Shown here in pieces: positions 1 through 9,900 of a DNA stretch of 64,000 nucleotides. The stretch is from Mariniplasma anaerobium (GTDB taxonomy: Bacteria; Bacillota_I; Bacilli_A; Acholeplasmatales; Acholeplasmataceae): the NCBI RefSeq assembly GCF_016865445.1, contig NZ_AP024412.1, positions 1,116,001 to 1,180,000 on the forward strand, given 5' to 3'. The notes beneath the pieces are model-generated. The model worked only from the letters and a program-made list of their open reading frames with translations, was not told where the DNA came from and searched no databases. Every line of letters begins with the position of its first letter. Positions within the stretch are counted from its first letter, which is position 1. The translations under genes were made by a program, and so were the position numbers.

Positions 1-114
1 GGTCAAAAAGTTGATCCAGAAAATTATCTATTGATGCATGCGATGGGTCCAAATGTCGCAGGTGTTATAGGTTCTGCGATTGCTGCTGGTCTATTCTTGA
101 TGTTCTTTGCTTAA
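1..114 (+). CDS. Na+-translocating decarboxylase beta subunit, C-terminal fragment (OadB/GcdB type)
   Basis: This is a partial gene whose 5' part lies outside the window. The last 37 residues read [20 protein letters not shown] followed by [17 protein letters not shown] and a stop. The [16 protein letters not shown] block is typical of the C-terminal membrane helix of the beta subunit of sodium-pumping oxaloacetate, methylmalonyl-CoA or glutaconyl-CoA decarboxylases. That subunit decarboxylates carboxybiotin in the membrane and exports Na+. The adjacent biotin ligase, one base downstream, fits because the complex needs a biotinylated carrier. The substrate cannot be told from this fragment. 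Confidence 0.8.
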   Translation, partial: GQKVDPENYLLMHAMGPNVAGVIGSAIAAGLFLMFFA

Positions 115-115
115 T

Positions 116-838
116 ATGAATATCATAAACTTTAAAACAATTGATTCAACCAATAGTTATTTAAAAAGAGAATATAAAGAATTAAACCACTTCACTTGGG
201 TTAAAAGTGATGAACAAACACAAGGAAGAGGAAGAATTCATAACACATGGATAGGAAATGATGATTCATTAATGTGTTCTATTCTTTTAAAGCATGATAT
301 CAATATATCAAACATAGCTTTATATCCCTTAATTGCAGCACAATCCCTACATAAAGTCTTATCAACTTATCATCATGACATGAAGATAAAATGGCCTAAT
401 GATTTATATATAGGTGATAAAAAAATTGCTGGTATTTTAACTGAGAGTATCATTGAATCAAGTAATGTTCTTGCAATCATTTTAGGCTTTGGTATTAATT
501 TAAATCAATCAAGTTTTTCTAATGATTTAAAAAAGATTGCTTCTTCTCTATATTTAAATACAGATCAAACATATGATAAAACAATCATATTAAAACAACT
601 ATCAAAACAATTGTTATCTGATTTGAAACATTATCATCAATTTCCTTTAGATATTATTAACTACTGTAATGATTATAATTATTTAAAAGGACAAAATATT
701 ACATTTGTTGAAGATGATCAATTATATGATGCTAGAGCTCTAAATATCAATGACCAAGGTCAATTAATCGTAGAAACTAAAGCTGGATTGAAAACATTAA
801 ACAGTGGATTAGTCTCTTTAAAAAGAAATAAAGATTAA
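116..838 (+). CDS. birA: Biotin--[acetyl-CoA-carboxylase/carrier] ligase
   Basis: Monofunctional biotin protein ligase of about 240 residues. It attaches biotin through biotinyl-AMP to a lysine of a carrier protein. Visible motifs are STNSYLK near the N-terminus, the nucleotide/biotin loop QGRGRIHNTW, KWPNDLYIGDKKIAGIL and the GFGINLN strand. There is no N-terminal helix-turn-helix, so it should not act as a biotin-operon repressor. I chose ATG 116, one base after the upstream decarboxylase stop, over an in-frame TTG at 107 that overlaps that stop. The coupling suggests one transcript and that the decarboxylase biotin carrier is a main target. Confidence 0.9.
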   Translation: MNIINFKTIDSTNSYLKREYKELNHFTWVKSDEQTQGRGRIHNTWIGNDDSLMCSILLKHDINISNIALYPLIAAQSLHKVLSTYHHDMKIKWPNDLYIGDKKIAGILTESIIESSNVLAIILGFGINLNQSSFSNDLKKIASSLYLNTDQTYDKTIILKQLSKQLLSDLKHYHQFPLDIINYCNDYNYLKGQNITFVEDDQLYDARALNINDQGQLIVETKAGLKTLNSGLVSLKRNKD

Positions 839-871
839 ATAATATTAAATTGATGTATACTATTCACAAAT

Positions 872-998
872 GAGGTGACTAACTATTAAAAGTCAAGTAC
901 TTTAATAGATTAAATAGTAAAAACCTCCTATAGCAGACAAAAATAGAGGTGTGCTTTAATTACAGATGACTTTTACTTAACCGCCACAGTTTAAGTAA
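872..998. other. Structured non-coding flank on the transposase-3' side of the IS110 element
   Basis: This stretch between birA and the IS110 transposase contains a short hairpin (ACCTC 923-927 with GAGGT 946-950) and an 8-bp stem (973-980 with 991-998) five bases from the transposase stop. GAGGTGAC at 872-879 recurs inverted at 2286-2293 on the other side of the gene. The decamer ACTAACTATT at 878-887 recurs directly at 2248-2257. The exact end of the element cannot be fixed from one copy. Confidence 0.45.
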
Positions 999-1002
999 TC
1001 AG

Positions 1003-2163
1003 TTATTTTAACTTCTTTGAATCGAAATCTTCTTTGTTGGCCTCAATGTGGTGAATGACTCTAATGAGTTTCTTAGCGAGATGAACGAGTGCGACACGGT
1101 GATGTTTACCCTCTTGTTTCTTCTTATCGTAATAAGCATAAAATACAGGATTATAAATCATTACGGTTTGACAGATGTTAATGAGTGTAGCACGTAAGTA
1201 TTTACTTCCTCGCTTGACAAGTTTACCTGTAGAAGACATCGTTCCAGATTGTTTAATTGATGAATCAAGACCTGCATAGGATAACATTTCAGCAGGATTA
1301 GAAAACAAAGAGATGTCACCATATTCACAAATAATAATAGCTGCTGAGATGACACCGATACCTTTAATCGTCTGAATATAGGTTGGATATTGATCCATTA
1401 AAGCTGTGATTTGTTTCTCCGTTTCGTCGATATCTTGATTGATCATCTCAACATAAGAAATTGAAGTCTTCAGTTTGAAGAGTTGATGATCTTGTGTGAC
1501 ACCAATCGTTTGAGATGCCAATGCTTTGAGTTTTACAAATTTGGGATAGTTAAACTTACCCCTTGAAAGTTTCCTTAAAGTTTCAAAATGATTTTCCTTC
1601 ATCTTTGCGATTCTATCTGGAGATGAAAAGCGCTTTAAAAGGTATAAGGATATCTCTGAATAGCCTTGTTCATGCATGAAAGGCTTATACTCAGGAAAGA
1701 TGACATCTAAGACCTTAGTTATCATATTGTAATGCTTTGTCCTCATAGAAATGAGTTTAGAACGTAGTCTAGTTAGTGATTTTAAAGCACTTATATGATA
1801 AGATTGATGATGATAGGCTTTGTAGTCTACAGATCTCATATAAGATGAAATCATTTGTGCATCTTTCTTATCCGTCTTCGTTTTTCTCAGTGATTGGGCT
1901 TCTCCAAACTTCTTCACTAGAAAAGGATTAATCTCCATGAACGAATAGCCATGGAAGGTAAGAAATGACTTAAGGTTTTCACCGTAGTGACCTGTGGCCT
2001 CTAAGCCTATTATCATTTCTTGCTTAAGGTAGGGTTTAAAATAACGTAGTAGTTCCTTAAACCCAGATTGACTGTTCTCAAATGAGAACTGATGATTGAT
2101 TGTTTCGGTGGCGATGAAACAATCGTGCTTGTACTTTGAAATATCGATGCCGATATAATTCAT
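1003..2163 (-). CDS. IS110-family transposase (DEDD recombinase)
   Basis: A 386-residue transposase of the IS110/IS116/IS902 type. The N-terminal DEDD (RuvC-like) domain starts MNYIGIDISKYKHDCF and continues with GLEATGHYG and KTDKKDAQMI. The C-terminal Tnp20 domain carries IKGIGVISAAIIICEYGDIS, AGLDSSIKQSGTMSSTGKLV and the RGSKYLRATL block containing the catalytic-serine region. The length is normal and the frame is intact. A Shine-Dalgarno AAGGAGG lies a few bases before the ATG. Family members use an element-encoded bridge RNA to choose both donor and target. No terminal inverted repeats are evident, as is usual for IS110. Confidence 0.95.
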   Translation of the reverse strand: MNYIGIDISKYKHDCFIATETINHQFSFENSQSGFKELLRYFKPYLKQEMIIGLEATGHYGENLKSFLTFHGYSFMEINPFLVKKFGEAQSLRKTKTDKKDAQMISSYMRSVDYKAYHHQSYHISALKSLTRLRSKLISMRTKHYNMITKVLDVIFPEYKPFMHEQGYSEISLYLLKRFSSPDRIAKMKENHFETLRKLSRGKFNYPKFVKLKALASQTIGVTQDHQLFKLKTSISYVEMINQDIDETEKQITALMDQYPTYIQTIKGIGVISAAIIICEYGDISLFSNPAEMLSYAGLDSSIKQSGTMSSTGKLVKRGSKYLRATLINICQTVMIYNPVFYAYYDKKKQEGKHHRVALVHLAKKLIRVIHHIEANKEDFDSKKLK

Positions 2164-2340
2164 AAGTACACCTCCTTAAAGTATTTGTACGTGTGGTAGG
2201 TCCAGCGAGTCTTTATCTCATAATCATGTAAAAAGCGTCAAACGCTAACTAACTATTGCTGATTAAAATAAAGACCGTGGTAAGCGTCACCTCTAAACAG
2301 TCAAAGCTGTAATAAAATGAAACAAATCCACAGTACATTA
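2164..2340 (-). ncRNA. Candidate IS110 bridge RNA region upstream of the transposase
   Basis: The non-coding DNA 5' of the transposase can fold. An 8-bp stem GTCTTTAT (2209-2216) pairs with ATAAAGAC (2268-2275). Inside it is a 5-bp hairpin AGCGT-CAA-ACGCT (2234-2246). The hexamer GTGGTA occurs on both sides of the outer stem. In IS110-group elements the bridge RNA is encoded in this 5' flank. Position and folding fit, but the boundaries and the target- and donor-binding loops cannot be assigned from a single copy. Confidence 0.4.
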
Positions 2341-2416
2341 TTAGTATATTAAATTAGAGAAAAGGAGTAAAGACTTAAAGTTATTAAGATCTAACTTAAT
2401 ACACTTTAAATCTTAC

Positions 2417-3076
2417 ATGATTTATATGAAATTTATTAAAGTTTTTCTTAGTATCATTATTGGTTTAATTGTCATTATTTTTGTTGGTGTATTAATCTTT
2501 TTGAATTCAATTAAAGTTGAAGTCACAGATGATGACTTACCACAAGGCATATATACTGAAACAGGTGATTTAGAATCTATTTCACAAGTATATCTACTTG
2601 GTATAGTAGTCGCATCAGATGCTGACCAATATACTTTAATCAATGGATTTATGAATTATATGATTCTAGATTCTATTAGAAAAAATATCAATCCTGATTA
2701 TGATCCCCTTGCTGATCTAGATACAGTTGAAGCTGATTATGTCACTTATGATAAAAACTTCTATATAGATTATATATATGCAAACTTAAATGATGATAAT
2801 CAAATTGTTGTTACTGCTGCTTTTGGTTCTGATAGTATCATCAAAGTAGATTCTGCATTAAATTTAGTCTTTGATATCGATCTTGATATTTCATTTACAA
2901 ATATTGGTTTCACACTTACTTTAGTAGATTATTCACTATCTGATACTGCTCTATCTTTTCAAGTACTTGATTTCATTATGTCAAAACTAGACAAAACAGA
3001 AATTGAAGGACAAATGAGTATGGGTGTTCTAGATTTAGATACATATACTTACACATTATCAATACTTAATCCATAA
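2417..3076 (+). CDS. Hypothetical protein with one N-terminal membrane segment
   Basis: I do not recognise a family. The 216-219-residue protein has one hydrophobic segment (roughly residues 5-30, FIKVFLSIIIGLIVIIFVGV) followed by an acidic extracytoplasmic part rich in D, Y and T with alternating beta-type patterns. It looks like a membrane-anchored domain facing outward. Either ATG 2417 or ATG 2426 may be the start, and neither has a convincing Shine-Dalgarno site nearby. The upstream DNA is the IS110 flank, so the native 5' region may have been altered by the insertion. A strong terminator follows the stop. Confidence 0.55.
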   Translation: MIYMKFIKVFLSIIIGLIVIIFVGVLIFLNSIKVEVTDDDLPQGIYTETGDLESISQVYLLGIVVASDADQYTLINGFMNYMILDSIRKNINPDYDPLADLDTVEADYVTYDKNFYIDYIYANLNDDNQIVVTAAFGSDSIIKVDSALNLVFDIDLDISFTNIGFTLTLVDYSLSDTALSFQVLDFIMSKLDKTEIEGQMSMGVLDLDTYTYTLSILNP

Positions 3077-3094
3077 AATAAGATTTAATATATA

Positions 3095-3126
3095 AAACGG
3101 ATATCAGATGATATCCGTTTTTTTTT
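3095..3126 (+). terminator. Intrinsic terminator after the 2417-3076 gene
   Basis: An 11-bp perfect stem (3095-3105 with 3110-3120) with a 4-base loop is followed by a run of T to 3126. It lies between convergent genes. The leading A residues would also give a short U-run on the minus strand. Confidence 0.9.
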
Positions 3127-3150
3127 ATGATAATAAATATTTTTTTATAT

Positions 3151-4458
3151 CTAAATTGCGATGTTAGTATTATAGTTTGTATAAGTTTCATCAACAACAA
3201 CTTCATATTGGTCATTCATGATGCCATACAAACCATCTTTTTTATAGATAATAAAGCCATCATCAAATACTTTGAGCATACTATATTCATGATCAATCAC
3301 TAGATTTTTATCTCTATCATATGCACCAAATAAACCATCAACTCTTGTAATAAATAAATCATCAGAAACTTCATAAAGTGAGTCTGCTTCTAGTATATAG
3401 GTTTTATCTAATCCATAGACTGCAACATTATTTTCAGTATATATAACTAATAAATATTGCATTTCATGATTAGATTCATATCTTACATATCCACTTTCAC
3501 TTATAGGTGCACTAGCTTTTATAGTTCCATCGTCATTAAATATAAAAAACTCTCTTAAATCATTTTGATACATATCAGTTGGAACTGCATTTTTATCTTG
3601 TGCAGAGACGATATATCCACCATGAATGATTAAATAAGTATAATCATTCTGATTAAATCTATTACCTTCATGATCATAGATTTCTCTATACTGATCACGA
3701 ATAGCTCCATAAAGCATCCCACCTGCAAACCAATCATTCGTATAAATAAATTTATAATCATTTAAAAGAATTTCTTGACTTGGTGCATTTACTAAATCAA
3801 ATACAGGTGTAAGTTGTTGTGTTGTATAAGCTATGACATTTCCACTTGAATCAACATTTGATATATCATCATATACAAAATCAATAATAGTATCTTCATT
3901 TGTATCAATTACTCCAAAGCTAATCCCATTTTCTGATACTACCGCATATCCATTATAAAACTTTCTTGCAATTGGATATGTAACATCAATTGCAACTTCA
4001 CCATCTTGATTGATATATCCAAAAAGATCATCGGTTGAAACTAAAGCTAGATCATTTTCAAATGCACCTATATAATCATAAGTTGCCTCTATTAGAATAT
4101 CACCGTTTAGGTCCATTAAACCATAAATTTCGTCTTGTTCAAATACTATTAATCCTGTATTTGTATCTCTTAGTAAAGAACTATAACCTTGTTCAAGCAC
4201 ATACTTTCCTTTTTGATCAATGAGTTGATATAACTCATCTTTTAAAACAACAGCTATATCTTTATAAAAAGCAGACGCTTCGTCATAGGTAAAGTCGATA
4301 ACAACTTCTCCTGATTCATTGATATATCCCCAAGATTGGTCATCTCCTCTAACAGCTAAAAGGTTTGAATTGAAAAGATTATTTTCATTAAACTCTGTAT
4401 TTTTGCTGCATCCAACAAGTATTAAACTTAAGATGATGACTATAATTACTTTTTTCAT
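3151..4458 (-). CDS. WG-repeat lipoprotein
   Basis: The protein starts MKKVIIVIILSLILVGCSKN, a lipoprotein signal with lipobox LVGC. About 435 residues of degenerate WG-type beta repeats follow, with recurring units such as SWGYINESGEVVIDFTY, IYGLMDLNGDILIEATY, LFGYINQDGEVAIDVTY and LYGIMNDQYEVVVDETY. WG repeats form small beta-sheets of unknown ligand. It is expected on the outer face of the membrane. I chose ATG 4458 because GAGGT lies 6 bases before it; a longer frame beginning at 4473 lacks this site. No enzymatic motif is seen. Confidence 0.85.
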   Translation of the reverse strand: MKKVIIVIILSLILVGCSKNTEFNENNLFNSNLLAVRGDDQSWGYINESGEVVIDFTYDEASAFYKDIAVVLKDELYQLIDQKGKYVLEQGYSSLLRDTNTGLIVFEQDEIYGLMDLNGDILIEATYDYIGAFENDLALVSTDDLFGYINQDGEVAIDVTYPIARKFYNGYAVVSENGISFGVIDTNEDTIIDFVYDDISNVDSSGNVIAYTTQQLTPVFDLVNAPSQEILLNDYKFIYTNDWFAGGMLYGAIRDQYREIYDHEGNRFNQNDYTYLIIHGGYIVSAQDKNAVPTDMYQNDLREFFIFNDDGTIKASAPISESGYVRYESNHEMQYLLVIYTENNVAVYGLDKTYILEADSLYEVSDDLFITRVDGLFGAYDRDKNLVIDHEYSMLKVFDDGFIIYKKDGLYGIMNDQYEVVVDETYTNYNTNIAI

Positions 4459-4558
4459 AAATACCTCACTCATTTTTATTTATAACAATTAAATCTTATT
4501 TTATTTCATGAACATTATAACATAATACGTAGACTCATAAAAAATTATAATTTGTGAT

Positions 4559-4593
4559 AAAAAATAAAGCACCTCATTAAAATAAGGTGCTTT
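4559..4593 (-). terminator. Terminator of the SGNH lipoprotein operon
   Basis: A 9-bp stem (4566-4574 with 4585-4593) lies just downstream of the stop at 4603. On the minus strand it is followed by a U-rich tract (plus-strand A-run 4559-4568). Confidence 0.85.
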
Positions 4594-4602
4594 CTTATAT
4601 TT

Positions 4603-5748
4603 TTATTGAATATTTGTATACAGATTAATAGCTTCTATAATAAGATCTGCGCTCTTTTGATGTGTAATATAAGATGCATGATTATGAGCTCCTGCTAGAT
4701 CTCCATCATCACCAACTTGTTTAATAACCACAACATGAACACATGCCAAATCATCAGGATCAAGTAAATTTATAACCTGAGTTGCAGCTGTACCATTTAA
4801 AGAGCCATCTGTCATTGTCCAAAAGATATGAGCTTCTGGTGCATCTTCTCTTAATTTTAATATGAATGCTGCAACCATAGCTTTAAATTCTTGAATTTTT
4901 TGATCTTTTTCAAATCCACTTAATCTATTAATAACCGCACTATAATCATTGCCACCAACATTAATGATGATGACGTCAGGTATCATTTGATGATCATATG
5001 TGACATCAATGATATCTTGATTTGAATCAATACCTATAGCATCATAAGCTTTATATATATTGTTTTCACCCGATGTATCATTATATCCAAACGCTAATCC
5101 CCATCCAGAATTACTAACAAACTCGTAAGTTCCATTAAAATGACTTGCTGATAAATAACCAAATGAATGCAAAGACGAAGAGTTTTCAGTGGTTCTTGGT
5201 TGACCAGGATAACCCAGTGCACCATGTCCTGATATGCCTGATGCTCCCATAATTAAAAAATGTGGTGCATCGCTTTCTAAATCAACAATTTCATTAAAAC
5301 TTCCATTTGTCTCTAAAGAGACTAATGAAGTTATGCCATCTTCTGGTTCGCTTCTTTTAATGATTTTAATTTCATGATCTCCATATGTATCAAATGAAAA
5401 TCTAAAGCTTTGTGTTGCTTCACTTAAGATAATCACTTCATCATCTAAAAGATCACTACCATCTTTTGATACTGAAAAATATATATCATTATTTTTATCT
5501 TCTAAAGATAAGGTAATATCAACAACTCTACCTGTAAAGTTTGCTTTAAAGCCGGTTGCTGTATAGTAAAAATATTGACTATCTTCTATCTCTTGATGTC
5601 TACCATACCAATATATATATTCACTATCTAGATTACTACCTTCTAATAGCGTTAATTTCTCTTCTGGAGCGATAGGATCAATTGGATTGATTGTCTCACA
5701 GCCAACCAGAAGAAAAGCCATGAGAAGGAAAATTATGATTTTCTTCAT
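4603..5748 (-). CDS. SGNH/GDSL-type esterase lipoprotein, CE2-like
   Basis: A 381-residue lipoprotein with lipobox LVGC (Cys17). An N-terminal beta-rich region, about 40-150, resembles the jelly-roll of carbohydrate esterase family 2. The SGNH hydrolase domain runs from about residue 163. Block I is FLIMGASGISGHG, with Ser170 the likely nucleophile. Block III is NVGGNDYS (265-268 GGND). The C-terminal HNHAS supplies the likely catalytic His. In this family the role would be removal of acyl groups from sugars outside the cell. The start codon overlaps the malic enzyme stop by 4 bases (ATGA), so translation is coupled. The substrate is unknown. Confidence 0.8.
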   Translation of the reverse strand: MKKIIIFLLMAFLLVGCETINPIDPIAPEEKLTLLEGSNLDSEYIYWYGRHQEIEDSQYFYYTATGFKANFTGRVVDITLSLEDKNNDIYFSVSKDGSDLLDDEVIILSEATQSFRFSFDTYGDHEIKIIKRSEPEDGITSLVSLETNGSFNEIVDLESDAPHFLIMGASGISGHGALGYPGQPRTTENSSSLHSFGYLSASHFNGTYEFVSNSGWGLAFGYNDTSGENNIYKAYDAIGIDSNQDIIDVTYDHQMIPDVIIINVGGNDYSAVINRLSGFEKDQKIQEFKAMVAAFILKLREDAPEAHIFWTMTDGSLNGTAATQVINLLDPDDLACVHVVVIKQVGDDGDLAGAHNHASYITHQKSADLIIEAINLYTNIQ

Positions 5749-6911
5749 TGACTTGCTTTCACATCTATAATTGCTTTACAAATTACTTTAACAACGTCTT
5801 TATTAAACACATCAGGAATAATATATTCTGCTGATAGTTCTTTATCACTTACTAGTCCAGCTAGCGCATGACAAGCTGCTTTTTCCATTTCTGTATCTAT
5901 TTGTTTAACAGGATGAGCGAGTGCTCCTTTAAAAAGACCTGGAAATACAAGTGCATTATTAATTTGGTTAGGAATATTAGAAATACCTGCACCATAAATT
6001 TTTGCACCAGCTTCAAGAGCATCATCTCTTGAAATCTCAGGTGTTGGATTAGCTAGAGCAAAAATGATTGGTTCTTTATCCATCAACTTAACCATATCTT
6101 TATTGACAACATTGCCAACACTTACACCAATAAATGCATCTGCACCTTTTAGGGCATCTGCTAAACTACCTTTCACATGTTTTTGATTCGTTTTTTGTGA
6201 AAGTAGAATTTGTGAATCATTTAAGTCTTGTTCACTTGGATCAAGTATCCCGTTTTTATCACAAACAATTAAATTTTTAACTCCTAATTCAATTAAAAAA
6301 CTAGATATTGCTATACCTGCACTACCAGCCCCATTAATAACGATTTTCGCTTTGTCAAGAGGTATATCTACAACTCTTAAAGCATTAATAAGTGCTGCAC
6401 CAACTGCAATAGCTGTTCCATGCTGATCATCATGAAATACTGGGATATCTAACATATCTCTTAATCTTTTTTCAACTTCAAAACATCTAGGTGCACTTAT
6501 ATCTTCTAGATTAATCCCACCAAAAGATGGAGCTAGATGAGAAATAGTTTTAACTAATTCATCAACATCTTTAGTATCTAAAACGATTGGGATTGCGTTA
6601 ATATCCGCAAATTCTTTAAAGATTGCACATTTACCTTCCATCACTGGAATGGCAGCTAATGCTCCTATATCACCTAAACCTAATACTGCAGTTCCGTCAC
6701 TTATAACAGCAACTGTATTATTTTTTGCTGTTAGATTATACACTTCTTTTTTATTATCCTTAATTGCAAGACAACTGCTTGCGACTCCCGGCGTATAAAC
6801 CAATGCTAAATCTTTTTTATTCTTGATTGGATATGTAGATCTTATTGCTATTTTACCTTTTAATTTTCTATGTAATTCTAATGATTTTTCCATTATGTCC
6901 ATTGAGTTCAC
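5745..6911 (-). CDS. NAD(P)-dependent malic enzyme
   Basis: A short MaeB-type malic enzyme of about 388 residues that lacks the C-terminal phosphotransacetylase domain. It oxidatively decarboxylates malate to pyruvate. Seen are VYTPGVASSC with the catalytic Tyr, KCAIFKEFADINAIPIVLD with the catalytic Lys region, the metal-binding DDQHGTAIAVGAALINAL and the Rossmann motif NGAGSAGIAISSF. The start is uncertain. GTG 6911 is only 3 bases after AAAGG, while ATG 6902 is 12 bases after it. Pyruvate from this enzyme could feed acetate kinase (36.7 kb), and it fits the Na+ decarboxylase at the window start. The gene ends with TGA. Confidence 0.92.
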   Translation of the reverse strand: MNSMDIMEKSLELHRKLKGKIAIRSTYPIKNKKDLALVYTPGVASSCLAIKDNKKEVYNLTAKNNTVAVISDGTAVLGLGDIGALAAIPVMEGKCAIFKEFADINAIPIVLDTKDVDELVKTISHLAPSFGGINLEDISAPRCFEVEKRLRDMLDIPVFHDDQHGTAIAVGAALINALRVVDIPLDKAKIVINGAGSAGIAISSFLIELGVKNLIVCDKNGILDPSEQDLNDSQILLSQKTNQKHVKGSLADALKGADAFIGVSVGNVVNKDMVKLMDKEPIIFALANPTPEISRDDALEAGAKIYGAGISNIPNQINNALVFPGLFKGALAHPVKQIDTEMEKAACHALAGLVSDKELSAEYIIPDVFNKDVVKVICKAIIDVKASQ

Positions 6912-6940
6912 TAACCTTTCATGTCTATTTTAGCATAATC

Positions 6941-6973
6941 AAAAGATAGTTTAGATAAAATTTCTAAACTATC
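6941..6973 (-). terminator. Terminator after the repeat lipoprotein gene
   Basis: A 10-bp stem (6945-6954 with 6964-6973) lies 20 bases downstream of the stop codon at 6995. The minus-strand U-tract is short. Confidence 0.65.
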
Positions 6974-6994
6974 TATTTGATTTTATCAGTTTAT

Positions 6995-9900
6995 TTAGTC
7001 GACGACTACAGTTGTAAATCTATAATTTAATTCACCAATCGCTGTATCTTCAAACGTTACATAAATTGATACGCTACCAGCTCCTGAACCAAGAACAAAT
7101 GTAACGACATTTCCATTTACTTCTGCTCTAGAATTCGATGTAGTAACAGTATAATTTTGATTTGTCGCATTTGCTGGAAGAATACTATCAACACTAATCG
7201 TCACAACTGTTCCAATATCAACAGCATCCCTAATTGCATCGTTATTAGCTTCAGGTAAAGTTAGGACATCTGCTGTAACAACAACACTTGTAATAGGGAC
7301 ATCTGCTACAACTTCAACAGTTGTAAATCTATAGTTCAATTCTCCAATTGCTGGATCTTCAAAGGTTACATAAACAGATACACTACCAGGTCCTGTAGAT
7401 CCATATACAAAGGTTACAACATTTCCTACAGCTTCTGCTCTAGAATTTGAAGTTGTAACTGTATAGTTTTGGTTTGTTGCATTTGCTGGAAGAATTTCAA
7501 CACTAAATGTTGCAACTGTTCCAATATCAACTAAATCTCTAACATCAGCATTATTAGCTTCAGGAAGAGTTAAAACATCTGTTGTGACAACAACACTTGT
7601 AATAGAGATTTCTGCTGGCGCTTCTAGAGTTGTAAATCTATAATTTAATTCTCCAATAGCTGGATCTTCAAAAGTTACATAAACAGATACACTACCAGGT
7701 CCTGTATCTCCATATACAAATGTTACAACATTGTCTACAGCTTCTGCTCTAGAATTTGATGTAGTTATTGTATAATTTTGGTTAGTTGCATTTAAAGGAA
7801 GAATATCAATACTAAATGTTGCGACTGTACCAATATAAACTTCATCTCTAATTGCATCATTATTAGCTTCAGGTAAAGTTAGAACATCTGTTGTTACAGT
7901 TACATCTGTAATAGAAATATCTTCTCCTGCACCTTCAATGGTTGTAAATCTATATTCTAAAGTATCCATACTTGCATCTTCAAAATCTATTTTAATACTT
8001 ACACTACCAGGTCCTGTATTTCCATATACAAAGGTTACAACATTCCCAACAGCTTCTGCTCTTGAGTTAGATGTAGAAATTGTATATCCTTGATATTCTG
8101 CATCTAATGGTAGTATTTCTACAGTAAGTTCGATAATTGAACCTATTTCTATTTCATCTCTTACATCAATATTATTAACTTCTGGCAATGTAATACTATC
8201 AGCGGTAACAACTACGCTAGTAATTTGAGTGTAATCTTCTACTGTAACTTCAATAGTATCTGTGTATCCACCATCTCTTGTTGTCACAGTAACTGTTGCA
8301 TTACCTGCACCAACACCTGTAATGACACCATCACCTGATATTTCAACAATTGCTTCATCACTTGAAGTCCATGTTGTAAATGCATCAGGAGCATTTGCTG
8401 GTGAAATTGAAAATTCTAAGTTTTCTGTTGCTCCAAAAGGTAAGACAACTGAATCTAAAACGATATTAACACCAGTTACAGCACCTTGTTGCCATAATAA
8501 GACACCACTTGCTGCAAATTTATTACCAAGTTTTGTTAAATCAGCTGCATTAAATTCTGGTAACATAGGTAATTGACTATCTCCAGATTTCCATGCATTA
8601 GATGTAGATGAATTCACTAAATCTCTAAAAAATACTGTATTTGCATCAAAACCACTAGGAGCGATATCATATTTAGTTAAAGTTGTTTTTGTATTAGCTG
8701 CTGTCAATTTGACACCACCATCATCTTTAATTGCAACTTCTGCAAATACATATGTATTGGTAATTGTTCCACCAGTTAAAGTTAAACCTGTGACACCACC
8801 AACAAAATCTCTACCACCAATGATTGCACCACCGACATAAGTATTTGTGATTTCACCAGCATTAATACCAGCTATACCACCAACATATAAGTCACCATGT
8901 ACTGAAGCAACGCCTAAATTATTTGCTGAATCACCTAGTGCTTCTGCCATTGATTTATCAATAAATTCTTTTGCACTTAATGATCTTGCAAATGAAGACT
9001 CACTAATAACGCCTTCGTTATATCCTGCAATACCACCAAATCCAACATTTTTACCTTCATTGCCATCTCCACTCGTGCTATATGCACTTTGTGCAAATAC
9101 TCTACCACTAACTACACTTTGTGTAATGGTTCCAAAATTATATCCTGTAATCCCACCACCAAATGAATAAGTATTAGAACTTCTACCACTATTTGCTTGA
9201 TTTCCAGCAGGAAGTGTTGCAGTTACATAAGCTTGTTGAATCAAACCATAATTATAAGCGGATACTCCACCTACACCGCGACCAGCTTTAACTGCTCCAG
9301 CACCACCAACAGATACATTACTAATAGTACCAGTTAATCCATTAACTCCTACTAATCCACCAGCACCACTTGTTTGATCAGTTAAATCTACTGTACCAGT
9401 AAATACTACCAATTCACCTTGATATCTAGCATTTGTTAATGACGCTCTTGCATCAATATTTTCAATTAAACCATTATTAGTATCAGCAACAGCACCTATA
9501 GGATATAGATTATCTTCTGCTGCACTTAAAGTTGTTGTAGCATCTATAATAAGATTTTTAACAACACCAGCTTCACCAATTTCATGGAATAAACCACCAT
9601 TACCTGTAAATGATATTGCCTTATTATTACCATCATATTGTCCATTAAATACAATCTTGCGATCATTATTAATTTCAATTGGTTCTGTTAATGTCATTAA
9701 TACATCTTGTACTTGTTGATAGTAAGCATCAGCAGATACATCACCATCTAATATAGCTAGGACATCAGAAACCATAGAGACTCTATAAGGATTTTCTTGA
9801 CTACCAAGACCACCTAATAAAACTTCTTCACTAATAGCTTCTTCAATACCAGCAACGACTTTAACCAAGTAATATCCACCTTGTGGAATAACTGTTGGTG

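Noticed and set aside
1161..1355. A small minus-strand frame inside the IS110 transposase
   Set aside because: It is an alternative frame of the transposase with no ribosome site. IS110 does not need a second protein.
8262..9170. Long open frames on the plus strand opposite the giant lipoprotein
   Set aside because: They mirror the GLUG and BIG2 coding repeats, have proline/serine-rich unnatural composition and no ribosome sites.
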